Assembly: GCA_029261355.1 (NCBI GenBank)
Contig: JAJDBM010000010.1
Coordinates: forward strand, 62,001 to 126,000
Origin: Nitrospirales bacterium
Lineage (GTDB): Bacteria > Nitrospirota > Nitrospiria > Nitrospirales > UBA8639
Direction of reading: 5' to 3'
Length of the DNA stretch: 64,000 nt
The notes under the pieces are model-generated. The model searched no databases and was not told the origin of the DNA. It saw only the letters and a program-made list of their open reading frames with translations. Made by a program: the position numbers and the translations under genes. This document shows, piece by piece, positions 55,368 through 63,242 of this stretch. How positions within the stretch are numbered: the stretch's first letter is position 1; the number at the start of each line of letters is the position of its first letter.

Positions 55368-55402
55368 GGTGGGGGCAGGCCAGTTTATCCACTGCCCTCA
55401 CC
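55368..55402 (+). terminator. Hairpin terminator candidate after the small-gene pair
   Basis: GGTGGGGGCAG pairs with CTGCCCTCACC (10 of 11) around a 13-base loop, starting 10 bases after the stop codon. TAAAAAA rather than a T-run follows, so the terminator call is tentative; position supports it. Confidence 0.5.
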
Positions 55403-55459
55403 TAAAAAATCATCCCCTCCCTCATATTTGTCTTTTATCTCCATTACAAATTATTAGTT

Positions 55460-55624
55460 TTACTTTCCAACCGGTTGTCTAGCCTGATCTTCAATTTCTT
55501 GAGTCAAGCGTCCACCCAACCCTTCCGTTTCAACGGCCTCGTCTATTTCTGTTTAATCACGTGGCAAGTTAGTACCTAATTCCTCTTGTTTTCGTTCAAT
55601 CGAAGATGACGTGGCTTGTTTCAT
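55460..55624 (-). pseudogene. Broken small acidic-protein gene with an in-frame TAA
   Basis: Reading from an ATG at 55624 on the reverse strand gives MKQATSSSIERKQEELGTNL-PRD, then a TAA at 55553-55555, then in the same frame TEIDEAVETEGLGGRLTQEI and a normal stop at 55460. The composition (Glu/Gln-rich, no frameshift) is even across the TAA, so this looks like a 54-residue protein gene with one nonsense mutation. No clear ribosome site is visible. It could also be a chance frame, but the protein-like character continues on both sides. Confidence 0.5.
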
Positions 55625-55904
55625 CACTAGGTGTTAAAGGGAATATCGTGTTGAATATCACTCAAATGTCCCGAAGTGTATCAAATTGAATGGAGGTGGA
55701 GACCATAGACCTACTCATGATCAATATATATGCAAAGTTATGAAAGTAGTTCAGGTCATTTGGCCATAGGAAGATTAAATTTTAAAGATTTGTAGTTTGA
55801 CATAACTCCAATTTGCCATCAACTTTTTAAGTACCCTCTCTTAAGGTAAGGTCTGTCCTTTCAAAGCAGGCCAACTTGGCTGACTGAAAGTTTGGAGGTG
55901 GTAG
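55625..55904. other. Upstream region of the PEP-CTERM gene
   Basis: 280 bases without a gene. AT-rich in the middle, ending with GGAGGTGG just before the ATG at 55905. I see no operator or RNA element. Confidence 0.35.
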
Positions 55905-56753
55905 ATGAGACGTATCATCCAGATGTTAGGGGTTCTGTTTCTATTATTCGGCTTGACCGGAGGAGTTAACGCTGAAACAATTTCTTTGTCTGGTCGTGCC
56001 GGCAGCACGTTGGGAACAAACGATTTGTCGTTTGAAGGTGAAGATGTGGTGAGATATAACTCTACTAATAATACGGCGACGTTGTCTTTAGAGGGAGGCA
56101 ATATTTTCAGCAATGTACTTGATATTAAAGCTGTTCACCTCCTGGCCAATGGTGATTTTCTTCTATCGACTAGTGGCACAACCAGTATTGGAGGACTGAG
56201 CTTTGATGATGATGATGTTGCGATATACAATCCAATGACCTCTATGGCCTCCTTGTTGATAGATGGTGCAATGATTTTCTCTGGAAATGAAGACATAGAT
56301 GCGATCTCAGTCCTTGCGAATGGTAACTATGTTTTCTCGACGACAAACGAGGCCTCTATTAATGGGTTTTCGTTCGAGGACGAAGATCTTGTAGAATATA
56401 ATCCAACGACCATGAAGGCGTCACTCTTTCTTGATGGAGATACCCTATTCGCTAGTGACGAGGATATTGATGCTGCGCATGTGCGAGCCAATGGCAACAT
56501 TCTTTTTTCAACAGCCGGCAATAATTCGATTAATGGTCTGAGTTTTAGTCATGATGATATTGTTGAATACAATCCGATTTTAGATACGGCTGCAATAGTC
56601 TTTAATAATAGATTGCAGAATAAGGACAGGGTGCTTAATATTGACGCGCTAACTATAGCTCCCGTGTCGACGACGGCGGTGCCTGAACCAACATCAGTGG
56701 TTTTGTTGGGTACCGGGCTCCTTGGATTCTGGGCGCATCGACGTCTGAAGTAA
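55905..56753 (+). CDS. Exported PEP-CTERM protein with internal repeats
   Basis: 282 residues. The signal peptide is MLGVLFLLFGLTGGVNAE-like. The body is four copies of a unit of about 57 residues with the pattern SxxGLSFxDDDxVxYNP, ASLxLDGxxxF and LANGNxxFSTT, giving a beta-rich repeat protein. The C-terminus is a PEP-CTERM sorting signal: VPEPTSVVLLGTGLLGFWAH plus a basic end, recognised by exosortase. It should be exported and anchored or released at the cell surface. No exosortase is in the window. GGAGGTGG precedes the ATG. Confidence 0.9.
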   Translation: MRRIIQMLGVLFLLFGLTGGVNAETISLSGRAGSTLGTNDLSFEGEDVVRYNSTNNTATLSLEGGNIFSNVLDIKAVHLLANGDFLLSTSGTTSIGGLSFDDDDVAIYNPMTSMASLLIDGAMIFSGNEDIDAISVLANGNYVFSTTNEASINGFSFEDEDLVEYNPTTMKASLFLDGDTLFASDEDIDAAHVRANGNILFSTAGNNSINGLSFSHDDIVEYNPILDTAAIVFNNRLQNKDRVLNIDALTIAPVSTTAVPEPTSVVLLGTGLLGFWAHRRLK

Positions 56754-56787
56754 GACAGTCGAACCCATGACGAGTGCAGATTTTCTC

Positions 56788-56827
56788 AAAGAGCCTGGCT
56801 TAAGTAAAAAGCCAGGCTCTTTTTTTG
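56788..56827 (+). terminator. Intrinsic terminator after the PEP-CTERM gene
   Basis: AAAGAGCCTGGCTT pairs with AAGCCAGGCTCTTT around a 7-base loop, followed by seven or more T residues. It lies 35 bases past the stop codon and is a textbook terminator. Confidence 0.9.
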
Positions 56828-56847
56828 TTTAGTGAAGGGAAAACCAA

Positions 56848-57081
56848 TTGAATTGTGCAGATAAAATGGGAGTAAGCAGCTTAGGCGCTTATGCGGCTGT
56901 TTGGTCTCGCTTGTTAACTCAGTTTCGTGACTCTACACCCTGTTCAAGTTGGGAGGATCTATCATTGGAATTGAATCCGGTAAAAGGAATCTTTAAACGA
57001 TTTCCTGTGTTTCCACAACCTGTTACACTTTGGTATTCAATGAGCAATCCAGTACCCATGGGATATTCTAGCGACCAATGA
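56848..57081 (+). CDS. Small unknown protein translationally coupled to the DUF2868 gene
   Basis: 77 residues from a TTG with GAAGGG upstream, or 71 from the ATG at 56866. No hydrophobic segment or motif is evident. Its stop codon overlaps the DUF2868 start (ATGA), which argues that it is really translated. I do not recognise a family. It forms the first member of a coupled trio with the DUF2868 and DUF3482 genes, so a role in the same system is likely. Confidence 0.55.
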   Translation: MNCADKMGVSSLGAYAAVWSRLLTQFRDSTPCSSWEDLSLELNPVKGIFKRFPVFPQPVTLWYSMSNPVPMGYSSDQ

Positions 57082-58571
57082 CTGAAGATAAATTAATAAA
57101 AGTTGTTATGGTTTGGAGTTGTGAGGAAGAAGATCCCAAAGGACAGTTTCTTTCGATGCATGAACGACAACAAGCAAGCCGATTGGCAAGTGCAGAGGTC
57201 ATCAAAGAATCAAGTCAAATTCCAAGATTCTTAGAAGAGGAGCTCGTGCTTTCTCGTGCTCAGCATCTCACCACAGTACTTGAAAGCCAATGTTCCATCC
57301 TGCAGACTGCTCGTCGCCTTACTCAGATACGTTTTCCCATTTTTGTAATCGTGACATTTGCAATTCTCGGAGGATTATTGAGCGACCCAATTGGGCTCAA
57401 AGGACACATTAACTTACTGCATTTTCCTTTGCTTGTCTTATTGATTTGGAATATGACTTTGTTTATGTGGATTGGTGTGAAGCCTGTGTTTCAGAACCCA
57501 TTAACGAATGGTCAACCTGGGTGGGTGTTAGCTGGATTCAGTAAAGTTGGTCTCTGGGTTTCCCAATTTCAACTTCGTCTTATCCAATGTCGGAGTCATG
57601 AAGAAAAGCAATGGATAGTGAATTCGTTGGTGCGGTTTTTTGGACGATGGAGATCTCTTGCGGGACAAGCCATTCGCCTTCAACTACAGTCAGTATTGCA
57701 TGTGGGTGCAGCAAGTCTTGCCATTGGTGCCATTATCGGTCTGTACCTTAGAGGATTCGCCTTGGAATATCGTGTGAATTGGGCTAGTACATTTCTTGAA
57801 GCTGAACATGTACATAGTATTATGTTCATGATTCTTTCTCCAGCAGCTATCATCTTGGGTATCGACTTTCCGTCGGTTCAGACAATAGCCATGCTCAGGG
57901 CGCCTGCTAGTGAAAATGCCGCAATGTGGATTCATCTGTGGGCCGTGACGTGTTTGCTGTTTATTATTATTCCAAGAATCGGACTAGCATGGGCGGTTAG
58001 GCAAAAAGCTTCAGCGCAATTAGAGGACTTCGTTCTTCCTTTAGACGAGCCATACTTCCTTCGCATACTCGCTCAGTATCGTGGAGATGGCATAAGTGGA
58101 GAAGTCTTGCCGTATCAATGTCAGCTTGATCCTTCAATTATTGAGCGTCTAGAGGGACTGTGTTTGGAAATGTTTGGAAATAGCGTCTATGTGAGTACAA
58201 GGCCTCCAATTCCATATGGTGAGACGAATTATCATGTGCAGGTATCTAGTCATATGTCACTGCGCGTACTCGTGGTTTTTGATGTCGCGACAACACCTGA
58301 ACAAGAAGTGCATGGTGAGTTTCTTCAATGTATTCAAGCTCAGATTGAAGGTTGGACATCGGAGGCTTCGTTATTAGTATTCATTTATGAAGAGTCTTAC
58401 AGGACTAGCATGGATCAACAAAGACAACGAGAACGCTACCAAACATGGAAACGATTTACGAATGGCTACGGTCTTGAGCCGATTCCGTTTTCCGTCACAA
58501 GTGATGTGAATGGTCTTCTTCCGCAAGCAGCGGCAACGTTGTGGACGACTCGTTCGCAAGAGGTTCCATGA
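57078..58571 (+). CDS. DUF2868 family membrane protein
   Basis: 497 residues with four membrane helices (about residues 85-105, 115-135, 210-230 and 275-300), a long soluble N-terminal region and a C-terminal alpha/beta domain. DUF2868 proteins are almost always encoded with a DUF3482 GTPase, as here. The pair is of unknown function and is thought to form a membrane-linked NTPase system. Both ends overlap neighbours (ATGA at each side), so the trio is translated together. Confidence 0.85.
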   Translation: MTEDKLIKVVMVWSCEEEDPKGQFLSMHERQQASRLASAEVIKESSQIPRFLEEELVLSRAQHLTTVLESQCSILQTARRLTQIRFPIFVIVTFAILGGLLSDPIGLKGHINLLHFPLLVLLIWNMTLFMWIGVKPVFQNPLTNGQPGWVLAGFSKVGLWVSQFQLRLIQCRSHEEKQWIVNSLVRFFGRWRSLAGQAIRLQLQSVLHVGAASLAIGAIIGLYLRGFALEYRVNWASTFLEAEHVHSIMFMILSPAAIILGIDFPSVQTIAMLRAPASENAAMWIHLWAVTCLLFIIIPRIGLAWAVRQKASAQLEDFVLPLDEPYFLRILAQYRGDGISGEVLPYQCQLDPSIIERLEGLCLEMFGNSVYVSTRPPIPYGETNYHVQVSSHMSLRVLVVFDVATTPEQEVHGEFLQCIQAQIEGWTSEASLLVFIYEESYRTSMDQQRQRERYQTWKRFTNGYGLEPIPFSVTSDVNGLLPQAAATLWTTRSQEVP

Positions 58572-60022
58572 GTCACGATGTACCACAACAGGTCACGCTT
58601 TCTATCACGTCCCACACAAACGTTGGCAAGACGACGCTGATTCGAACATTACTCCGTCGCGATGTCGGAAAAGTGTTGGATCAGGCTCATGTCACTGATC
58701 AGAATGAGAAATTTACATGGGTAGAAACACAAACGGGAGAAAAACTAGAGGTTTGGGATACGCCGGGCTTTGGCAATTCAGTTCAGTTGTTACGATTATT
58801 AGAAAAACAGGAAAGTCCGATTGGGTGGATGATTGCACATGTATGGGATCGATTTAAAGACCGGCCATTGTGGTGCAGCCAACAAGCGCTAAAAAATGTT
58901 CGGGATGATGCAGATATTGTCCTCTATCTCGTGAATGCGTTGGAAGATCCAAAATTGGCCGGTGGTTATATTAATCCTGAAATGGAAATTTTAAATTGGC
59001 TACAGAAGCCAGTGCTGGTGGTACTGAATCAAATTGGACCTGAACGTGATCAGTCAGAAATGGCAGTATGTGAACAGGCGTGGCATGAGTATCTCCAAAA
59101 ATATTCGGTTGTTCGAGGGGTGTTGAGCTTAGATAGCTTTTCAAGATGTTGGGTGCTTGAAGGTGTACTCTTGGAACATGTTCAGGATATTCTCCCTATG
59201 AGTTCTCAGCCTCCAATGGCTCGACTAGCGAAGAGCTGGAAGAGACACAATATTGAAATTTTCAAAAATTCTATGGCTCGATTAGCTGAGGTCTTATCGC
59301 GAGCTGTCTATGATCAGGAAGAAGTAAGTGGAACAGGTCCGAGTAGGAAGATCAAGGTCAAGCATGCGGCAAAGGAATTAAGGCATCGGCTCGAACAGGA
59401 CATACGGCTTGCCGTCCAAGATCTGATCAATTGGCATGGGTTAGAAGGAGATGCTGCGATAAAGATTCAAACGCAATTACACGATATGACCGTTCCAATG
59501 GAAACTTCTGTGATGGAGGAAGCCTTGGGGCGTGCAGCATTGGGCGGATTTGGAGGGGCTGCTGCAGGAACGGCTACGGGAGTTGCAATTGATGCGGCAA
59601 CTGGTGGGATGTCGTTGGGACTCTTTGCCCTGACAGGTGCGTTTCTTGGCGCATTGGGTTTGGCGGCTTGGGGGAATGAGACCGAAACAGAAGAGACTCT
59701 GAAAATCAAATGGGTGCCTACATACCTTAATACGCTTGCCCAAGACCTTCTTTTGCACTACATGGCCGTCTCGCATTTCGGCCGAGGTCGAGGACACTTT
59801 CAAGGCACTCAAGAGAACCCAGAGCTTTGGTCAGAAGAAATTCAACGAGTATGTGAACAGTATCAGAATGAGTTTGAGCGAATCTGGTTGATTGACGACG
59901 ACTATCTTGACGAACCTGTCGGTCCAGAAGAGCATTCTCGAGAAGTCTCCTCCTTGCTTTCAAGTGCTATGCATGACGTTTTTTTGATTTTTTACCCTTC
60001 TGCTTCAGCGCTAGACATCTAA
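58568..60022 (+). CDS. DUF3482 family GTPase-like protein
   Basis: 484 residues. An N-terminal Era-like G domain has the P-loop SHTNVGKTTLIRTLL (about residue 18; the usual first Gly is Ser), a G3 DTPGFGN and a G4-like LNQIG in place of NKxD. The C-terminal half carries two hydrophobic stretches, GGFGGAAAGTATGVAIDAAT and GLFALTGAFLGALGLAAWG, probably membrane-inserting. The ATG at 58568 overlaps the DUF2868 stop; an earlier TTG is unlikely. The pair may sense or remodel membranes, but this is a guess. Confidence 0.85.
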   Translation: MSHDVPQQVTLSITSHTNVGKTTLIRTLLRRDVGKVLDQAHVTDQNEKFTWVETQTGEKLEVWDTPGFGNSVQLLRLLEKQESPIGWMIAHVWDRFKDRPLWCSQQALKNVRDDADIVLYLVNALEDPKLAGGYINPEMEILNWLQKPVLVVLNQIGPERDQSEMAVCEQAWHEYLQKYSVVRGVLSLDSFSRCWVLEGVLLEHVQDILPMSSQPPMARLAKSWKRHNIEIFKNSMARLAEVLSRAVYDQEEVSGTGPSRKIKVKHAAKELRHRLEQDIRLAVQDLINWHGLEGDAAIKIQTQLHDMTVPMETSVMEEALGRAALGGFGGAAAGTATGVAIDAATGGMSLGLFALTGAFLGALGLAAWGNETETEETLKIKWVPTYLNTLAQDLLLHYMAVSHFGRGRGHFQGTQENPELWSEEIQRVCEQYQNEFERIWLIDDDYLDEPVGPEEHSREVSSLLSSAMHDVFLIFYPSASALDI

Positions 60023-60106
60023 AACATTCAACTCATGTCCTGACGGTAGAGAATGCAGTAATTCGTTCCTGATTCGTTAGGCGAATGGGGCAGACATGCA
60101 GTGAGG

Positions 60107-60988
60107 CTATCGTTGAATCTGAATTCCATACTTTTTAATCTTATAATACACTGTTCCTCGACTCACATTTAAAACGTTCGAGGCTTTTTGGGTGTCCAAT
60201 TCTGTTCGGTAAGCACTTTGATGAGGGTCTGTCGGTTCACATCTTCCAAGGGAGACGATTTTCCTTCAGATTCACTCTCATTGTCGAGGGCAGGGGAAAG
60301 CTCAGGTTAAATAGTCTGATCTTCAATCATGTAAGTGGTTCGAGAGCGAAGGATGAGGTTATATAACCTATTCTTTAATTGCCGAATATTTCCAGGTCAT
60401 GGGGCAGACAACAGTAGTTGCATTCCCTTTTCGGTCATGACTGGGACGGTGTCCAAATGAAGCTCTTTTCCAAGTTTTTTTAAAAAATGATCAATAAGAA
60501 GTGGTAGGTCTTTCATTCTTTTCCTTAAGGGAGGGACGACAATCTGTACGACTCGAAGTCGATAGTATAAATCTTCGTGAAAGCTTCCTTCTTGAATATC
60601 ATGTTCTAAATTCCTATTTGTCGCAGTGATAAACCTGACATCTGTAGGAATTTCTTGTGATCCTCCCACCCGCATGACAGCATGTTGCTGTAAGACTCGT
60701 AGTAACTTTGCTTGAGCTGGTAAGGACAGTTCTTCAATTTCATCCAAAAATACTGTGCCATTTTTGGCTTGCTCGATTTCCCCCATCTTCATATTCGATG
60801 CCCCGGTAAAAGCACCTTTTTCATAACCAAATCATTCACTTTCCATAAGGTCGATGGGAATGGTTCCGCATTCTGAGAAATGTCACTATTTTTTACACCC
60901 ATGATGAGCATTCTTCTACCCTATTGAAAAAGATGGCTTTAATCTAAAAAATATCTTTCCCGAGTCACCCAAAATAACTAGCAGGCCC
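60107..60988 (-). pseudogene. Remnant of a sigma-54-dependent response regulator/activator
   Basis: The reverse strand keeps recognisable sigma-54 activator parts: a damaged Walker A (LLVILGDSGK, missing the TG step), ECGTIPIDLMESE, a TGA where Leu is expected, then FGYEKGAFTGASN, NGTVFLDEIEELSLPAQAKL, EDLYYRLRVVQIVVPPLRKR, another TGA where the Trp of the WPGN motif is expected, then PGNIRQLKN. A TAA follows, and a frameshift before ASNVLNVSRGTVYYKI, the Fis-type DNA-binding helix. At least three stops and one or two frameshifts show it is inactive. Confidence 0.88.
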
Positions 60989-61157
60989 CTTGCGATATGT
61001 CTGTATCATGCGGTCACGAACAAAAGGTATTCAAAGGTAATTCGTGGCTTATTTGAACCTCCAGAGCTATGCTACACGACTAACGAGAAGAGTAATGTCG
61101 CTGCATTGAGAGAATACTATTTACCGTATCAAAAACTAATTGAGGGAGATGGCGAAA

Positions 61158-61787
61158 ATGACAAACACAGGAAAAACCCAATTGATGTTGATCATTGCTG
61201 GTGGAGTTCTTCTCGGTAGTATGCCCGTAGTTTTTGGGGAATCTGAAATAAAGGGAAACGTCACAAACACTTCGAAAATTCAAAACTCCAATAATGTCAG
61301 TCAGGGCAAGGGAAGTGAGGCCAACCTGGGTTCTATTAAAATTTCTGAAAGCAAGATTAAAGGAAATATTCGAAATTCTGCAAACATTAAATCTTCCTCA
61401 AATGTGGCCAAGGGGTCAAATGCGGAGGCCAATCTAGGATCGGTTTCGATCAAGAACAGTACGGTGAAGGGGAACGTCACAAATTCCGTCAATATCCAAG
61501 GAGCACGCAATACAGCCGAAGGCCCCAATGCCACCGCCAATTCAAGCTCAGTCATTCTGGACAATAGCACCTATAGTGGGACTGTTGTGAATTCAGTCAA
61601 AGGCAAGTCTGGGAAAAATATAGCCAAAGGTTCTGGGGCCGAAGCCAATTCCAACTCAGTGGTCCTTAAAAATCAAAGTAGTTCTAAAACAATCATCAAT
61701 TCTGTGACGGCTGGGGCCAGCCAGGATGACAATGTGGCCTCTGGAGCTGGGCAGACATCTAACAAGAACTCCATCATTTTTAAATAA
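61158..61787 (+). CDS. Exported repeat protein 1, candidate amyloid fibre subunit
   Basis: 209 residues from the ATG at 61158 (GGGAG 9 bases upstream). A signal peptide (LMLIIAGGVLLGSMPVVFGE) is followed by five degenerate repeats of about 36 residues in the pattern KGNVTNSxxIQxSxNVAxGx, then AEANLGSVxIxNS, rich in Asn, Ser, Gly and Ala and lacking Cys. Each unit splits into two about 18-residue strand-turn-strand halves, like curlin repeats. Homologous to the next gene's repeats. I infer a fibre-forming secreted protein; a beta-solenoid adhesin is the alternative. Confidence 0.75.
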   Translation: MTNTGKTQLMLIIAGGVLLGSMPVVFGESEIKGNVTNTSKIQNSNNVSQGKGSEANLGSIKISESKIKGNIRNSANIKSSSNVAKGSNAEANLGSVSIKNSTVKGNVTNSVNIQGARNTAEGPNATANSSSVILDNSTYSGTVVNSVKGKSGKNIAKGSGAEANSNSVVLKNQSSSKTIINSVTAGASQDDNVASGAGQTSNKNSIIFK

Positions 61788-61968
61788 TGGGATTTGGCGA
61801 AAGTTAATCGAGATGGACGAACAAGAGAACATGCAGCATTACATGAACTTACTTCAAAAGAAAATAATCATGAACCTTTTAACCATTCACCCCGACTCAT
61901 TAATTATGGAGAGCGCAATGAACATTCAATCATCAATCACTCATCATCATTCAACTAAGGAGAGAGCC

Positions 61969-62751
61969 ATGAAAACAGTATTATCATTTTTTACAGCCTT
62001 AATGTTAGTCAGTGCCTCGGGAGCGTTCGCGCAAGGTAGTCCAAGTTCACGAGTTGATGGCACTATCACAAACAAAGCTCAGGTGGAAAGCTCAAAGAAC
62101 ACAGCGATAGGTAGTAGCAAGACGAGTGCTGACGCGAATCAAGGTTCTGTGCAAATTTCAGATTCAAAGGTTGAGCGCAGTGGAAGCGTCAATAACGAAG
62201 CCAGCATCAAAGGATCACACAATACTGCTACGGCGGGCAGAGGCAGCGCGGATGCGAATATGGGATCCGTGCAAGTGGAAGATTCCACAGTCGGTGGTCG
62301 GATTTCAAATAATGCTAAAAAAATAGACCGATCGACAAATTTTGCGGATGGAACAAAGGGCACGGCGAATGCCAATATGGGATCCGTGCAATTGGAGGAT
62401 TCAACGGTGGAAAAAGGCGGCACAGTGACGAATGAAGCCACCATCAAAAATTCAACCAACACCGCCATAGGCAGCTATCGTAATCGTGCTGACGCCAATA
62501 TGGGGTCAGTGCAATTGAAGGATTCTATTGTGAGTGGCGATATTCACAACAAGGCCAACATTGATAAATCTCATAACACCTCCATGCCTGGTTATGGCAC
62601 TGCAGATGCCAACATGGGATCCGTTCAGGTGCAAGACTCTGAAGTCAAAGGACATATCAGCAACGATGGAACCGTCAAAGATTCCACGAACCTTTCTGAT
62701 GGGACCCGTGGCACCGCTGACGCCAATGTGGGATCTGTTCAGGTTGACTAA
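61969..62751 (+). CDS. Exported repeat protein 2, candidate amyloid fibre subunit
   Basis: 260 residues from the ATG at 61969 (AAGGAG). The signal peptide is VLSFFTALMLVSASGAFAQG. Six repeats of 37-41 residues follow, with a consensus of VxGxIxNxAxIxxSxNTAxG then ADANMGSVQVxDS. They are better conserved than in the upstream paralogue, even at the DNA level (for example AATATGGGATCCGTGCAA recurs), which suggests recent amplification or gene conversion. The frame extends 243 bases upstream, but that stretch has no signal peptide or ribosome site. Likely the major fibre subunit. Confidence 0.78.
   Translation: MKTVLSFFTALMLVSASGAFAQGSPSSRVDGTITNKAQVESSKNTAIGSSKTSADANQGSVQISDSKVERSGSVNNEASIKGSHNTATAGRGSADANMGSVQVEDSTVGGRISNNAKKIDRSTNFADGTKGTANANMGSVQLEDSTVEKGGTVTNEATIKNSTNTAIGSYRNRADANMGSVQLKDSIVSGDIHNKANIDKSHNTSMPGYGTADANMGSVQVQDSEVKGHISNDGTVKDSTNLSDGTRGTADANVGSVQVD
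62041..62750 (+). repeat. Six tandem coding repeats of about 117 bases
   Basis: The DNA core recurs about every 114-123 bases, always in multiples of three, near positions 62130, 62250, 62367, 62493, 62607 and 62721 (GCxAATATGGGATCxGTxCA and close variants). This gives the protein's repeated ADANMGSVQ segments. Confidence 0.85.
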
Positions 62752-62862
62752 TACGGACGAATAAGGGCACCAAGCGATCCGCCTGAGCAGGACAGTCCTG
62801 GCTCAGGCGGATCACCATACACAATCCTTTATCAATTGACATACCTACCTGGAGACAAAACG

Positions 62863-63186
62863 ATGAACAAATTATTGGGAATGGGTTTATGTGTGGGGCT
62901 CATGATATTTATGGGAGGCTTGAGTGAGCCGACATTGGCTGGTGAATTGGATGATGGGATTTCAACGTATAGAGACGATCCTATCAAGAATGATGATCAA
63001 GCCCTCAAGCCGGACACGAATTTAAATTTCATCATACAAGATGCGATTGCGGCTTCGAAGAGTGGAAGGAATGATAAGGATTCAAAAAACTTTAATGACG
63101 GAAGTGGTGAGAATAATCAAAATAGTATCATCGTCGGCCCTGGAACGCAGACCGGGGATGTGATTAATGTGATAATCGAGAAATAA
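62863..63186 (+). CDS. Small exported protein with a repeat-like C-terminus
   Basis: 107 residues from the ATG at 62863 (TGGAGA upstream). The signal peptide covers MNKLLGMGLCVGLMIFMGG and a little beyond, cleaving near LAGEL. The mature part is Asp/Asn-rich and ends NNQNSIIVGPGTQTGDVINV-IIEK, which echoes the NxxSV...G...VxN pattern of the two upstream repeat proteins. I infer a minor subunit, nucleator (CsgB-like) or chaperone-like partner for the fibre proteins. No homology to CsgE or CsgF can be claimed from the sequence alone. Confidence 0.65.
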   Translation: MNKLLGMGLCVGLMIFMGGLSEPTLAGELDDGISTYRDDPIKNDDQALKPDTNLNFIIQDAIAASKSGRNDKDSKNFNDGSGENNQNSIIVGPGTQTGDVINVIIEK

Positions 63187-63242
63187 GCACGGTTCATCAC
63201 GTGCAACGAAGGTTCAATCCAAAGGAAAAACAACGAAGGAAT

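Noticed and set aside
60107-60988. In-frame TGA codons as selenocysteine or a recoding signal
   Set aside because: They fall where Trp and Leu are expected, are accompanied by a TAA and a frameshift, and no selenocysteine structure is visible; decay explains them better.
62041-62750. Regular 117-base repeats suggested a CRISPR array
   Set aside because: The repeats are all in frame, differ in many third positions, have no unique spacers of equal size and encode a coherent exported protein.
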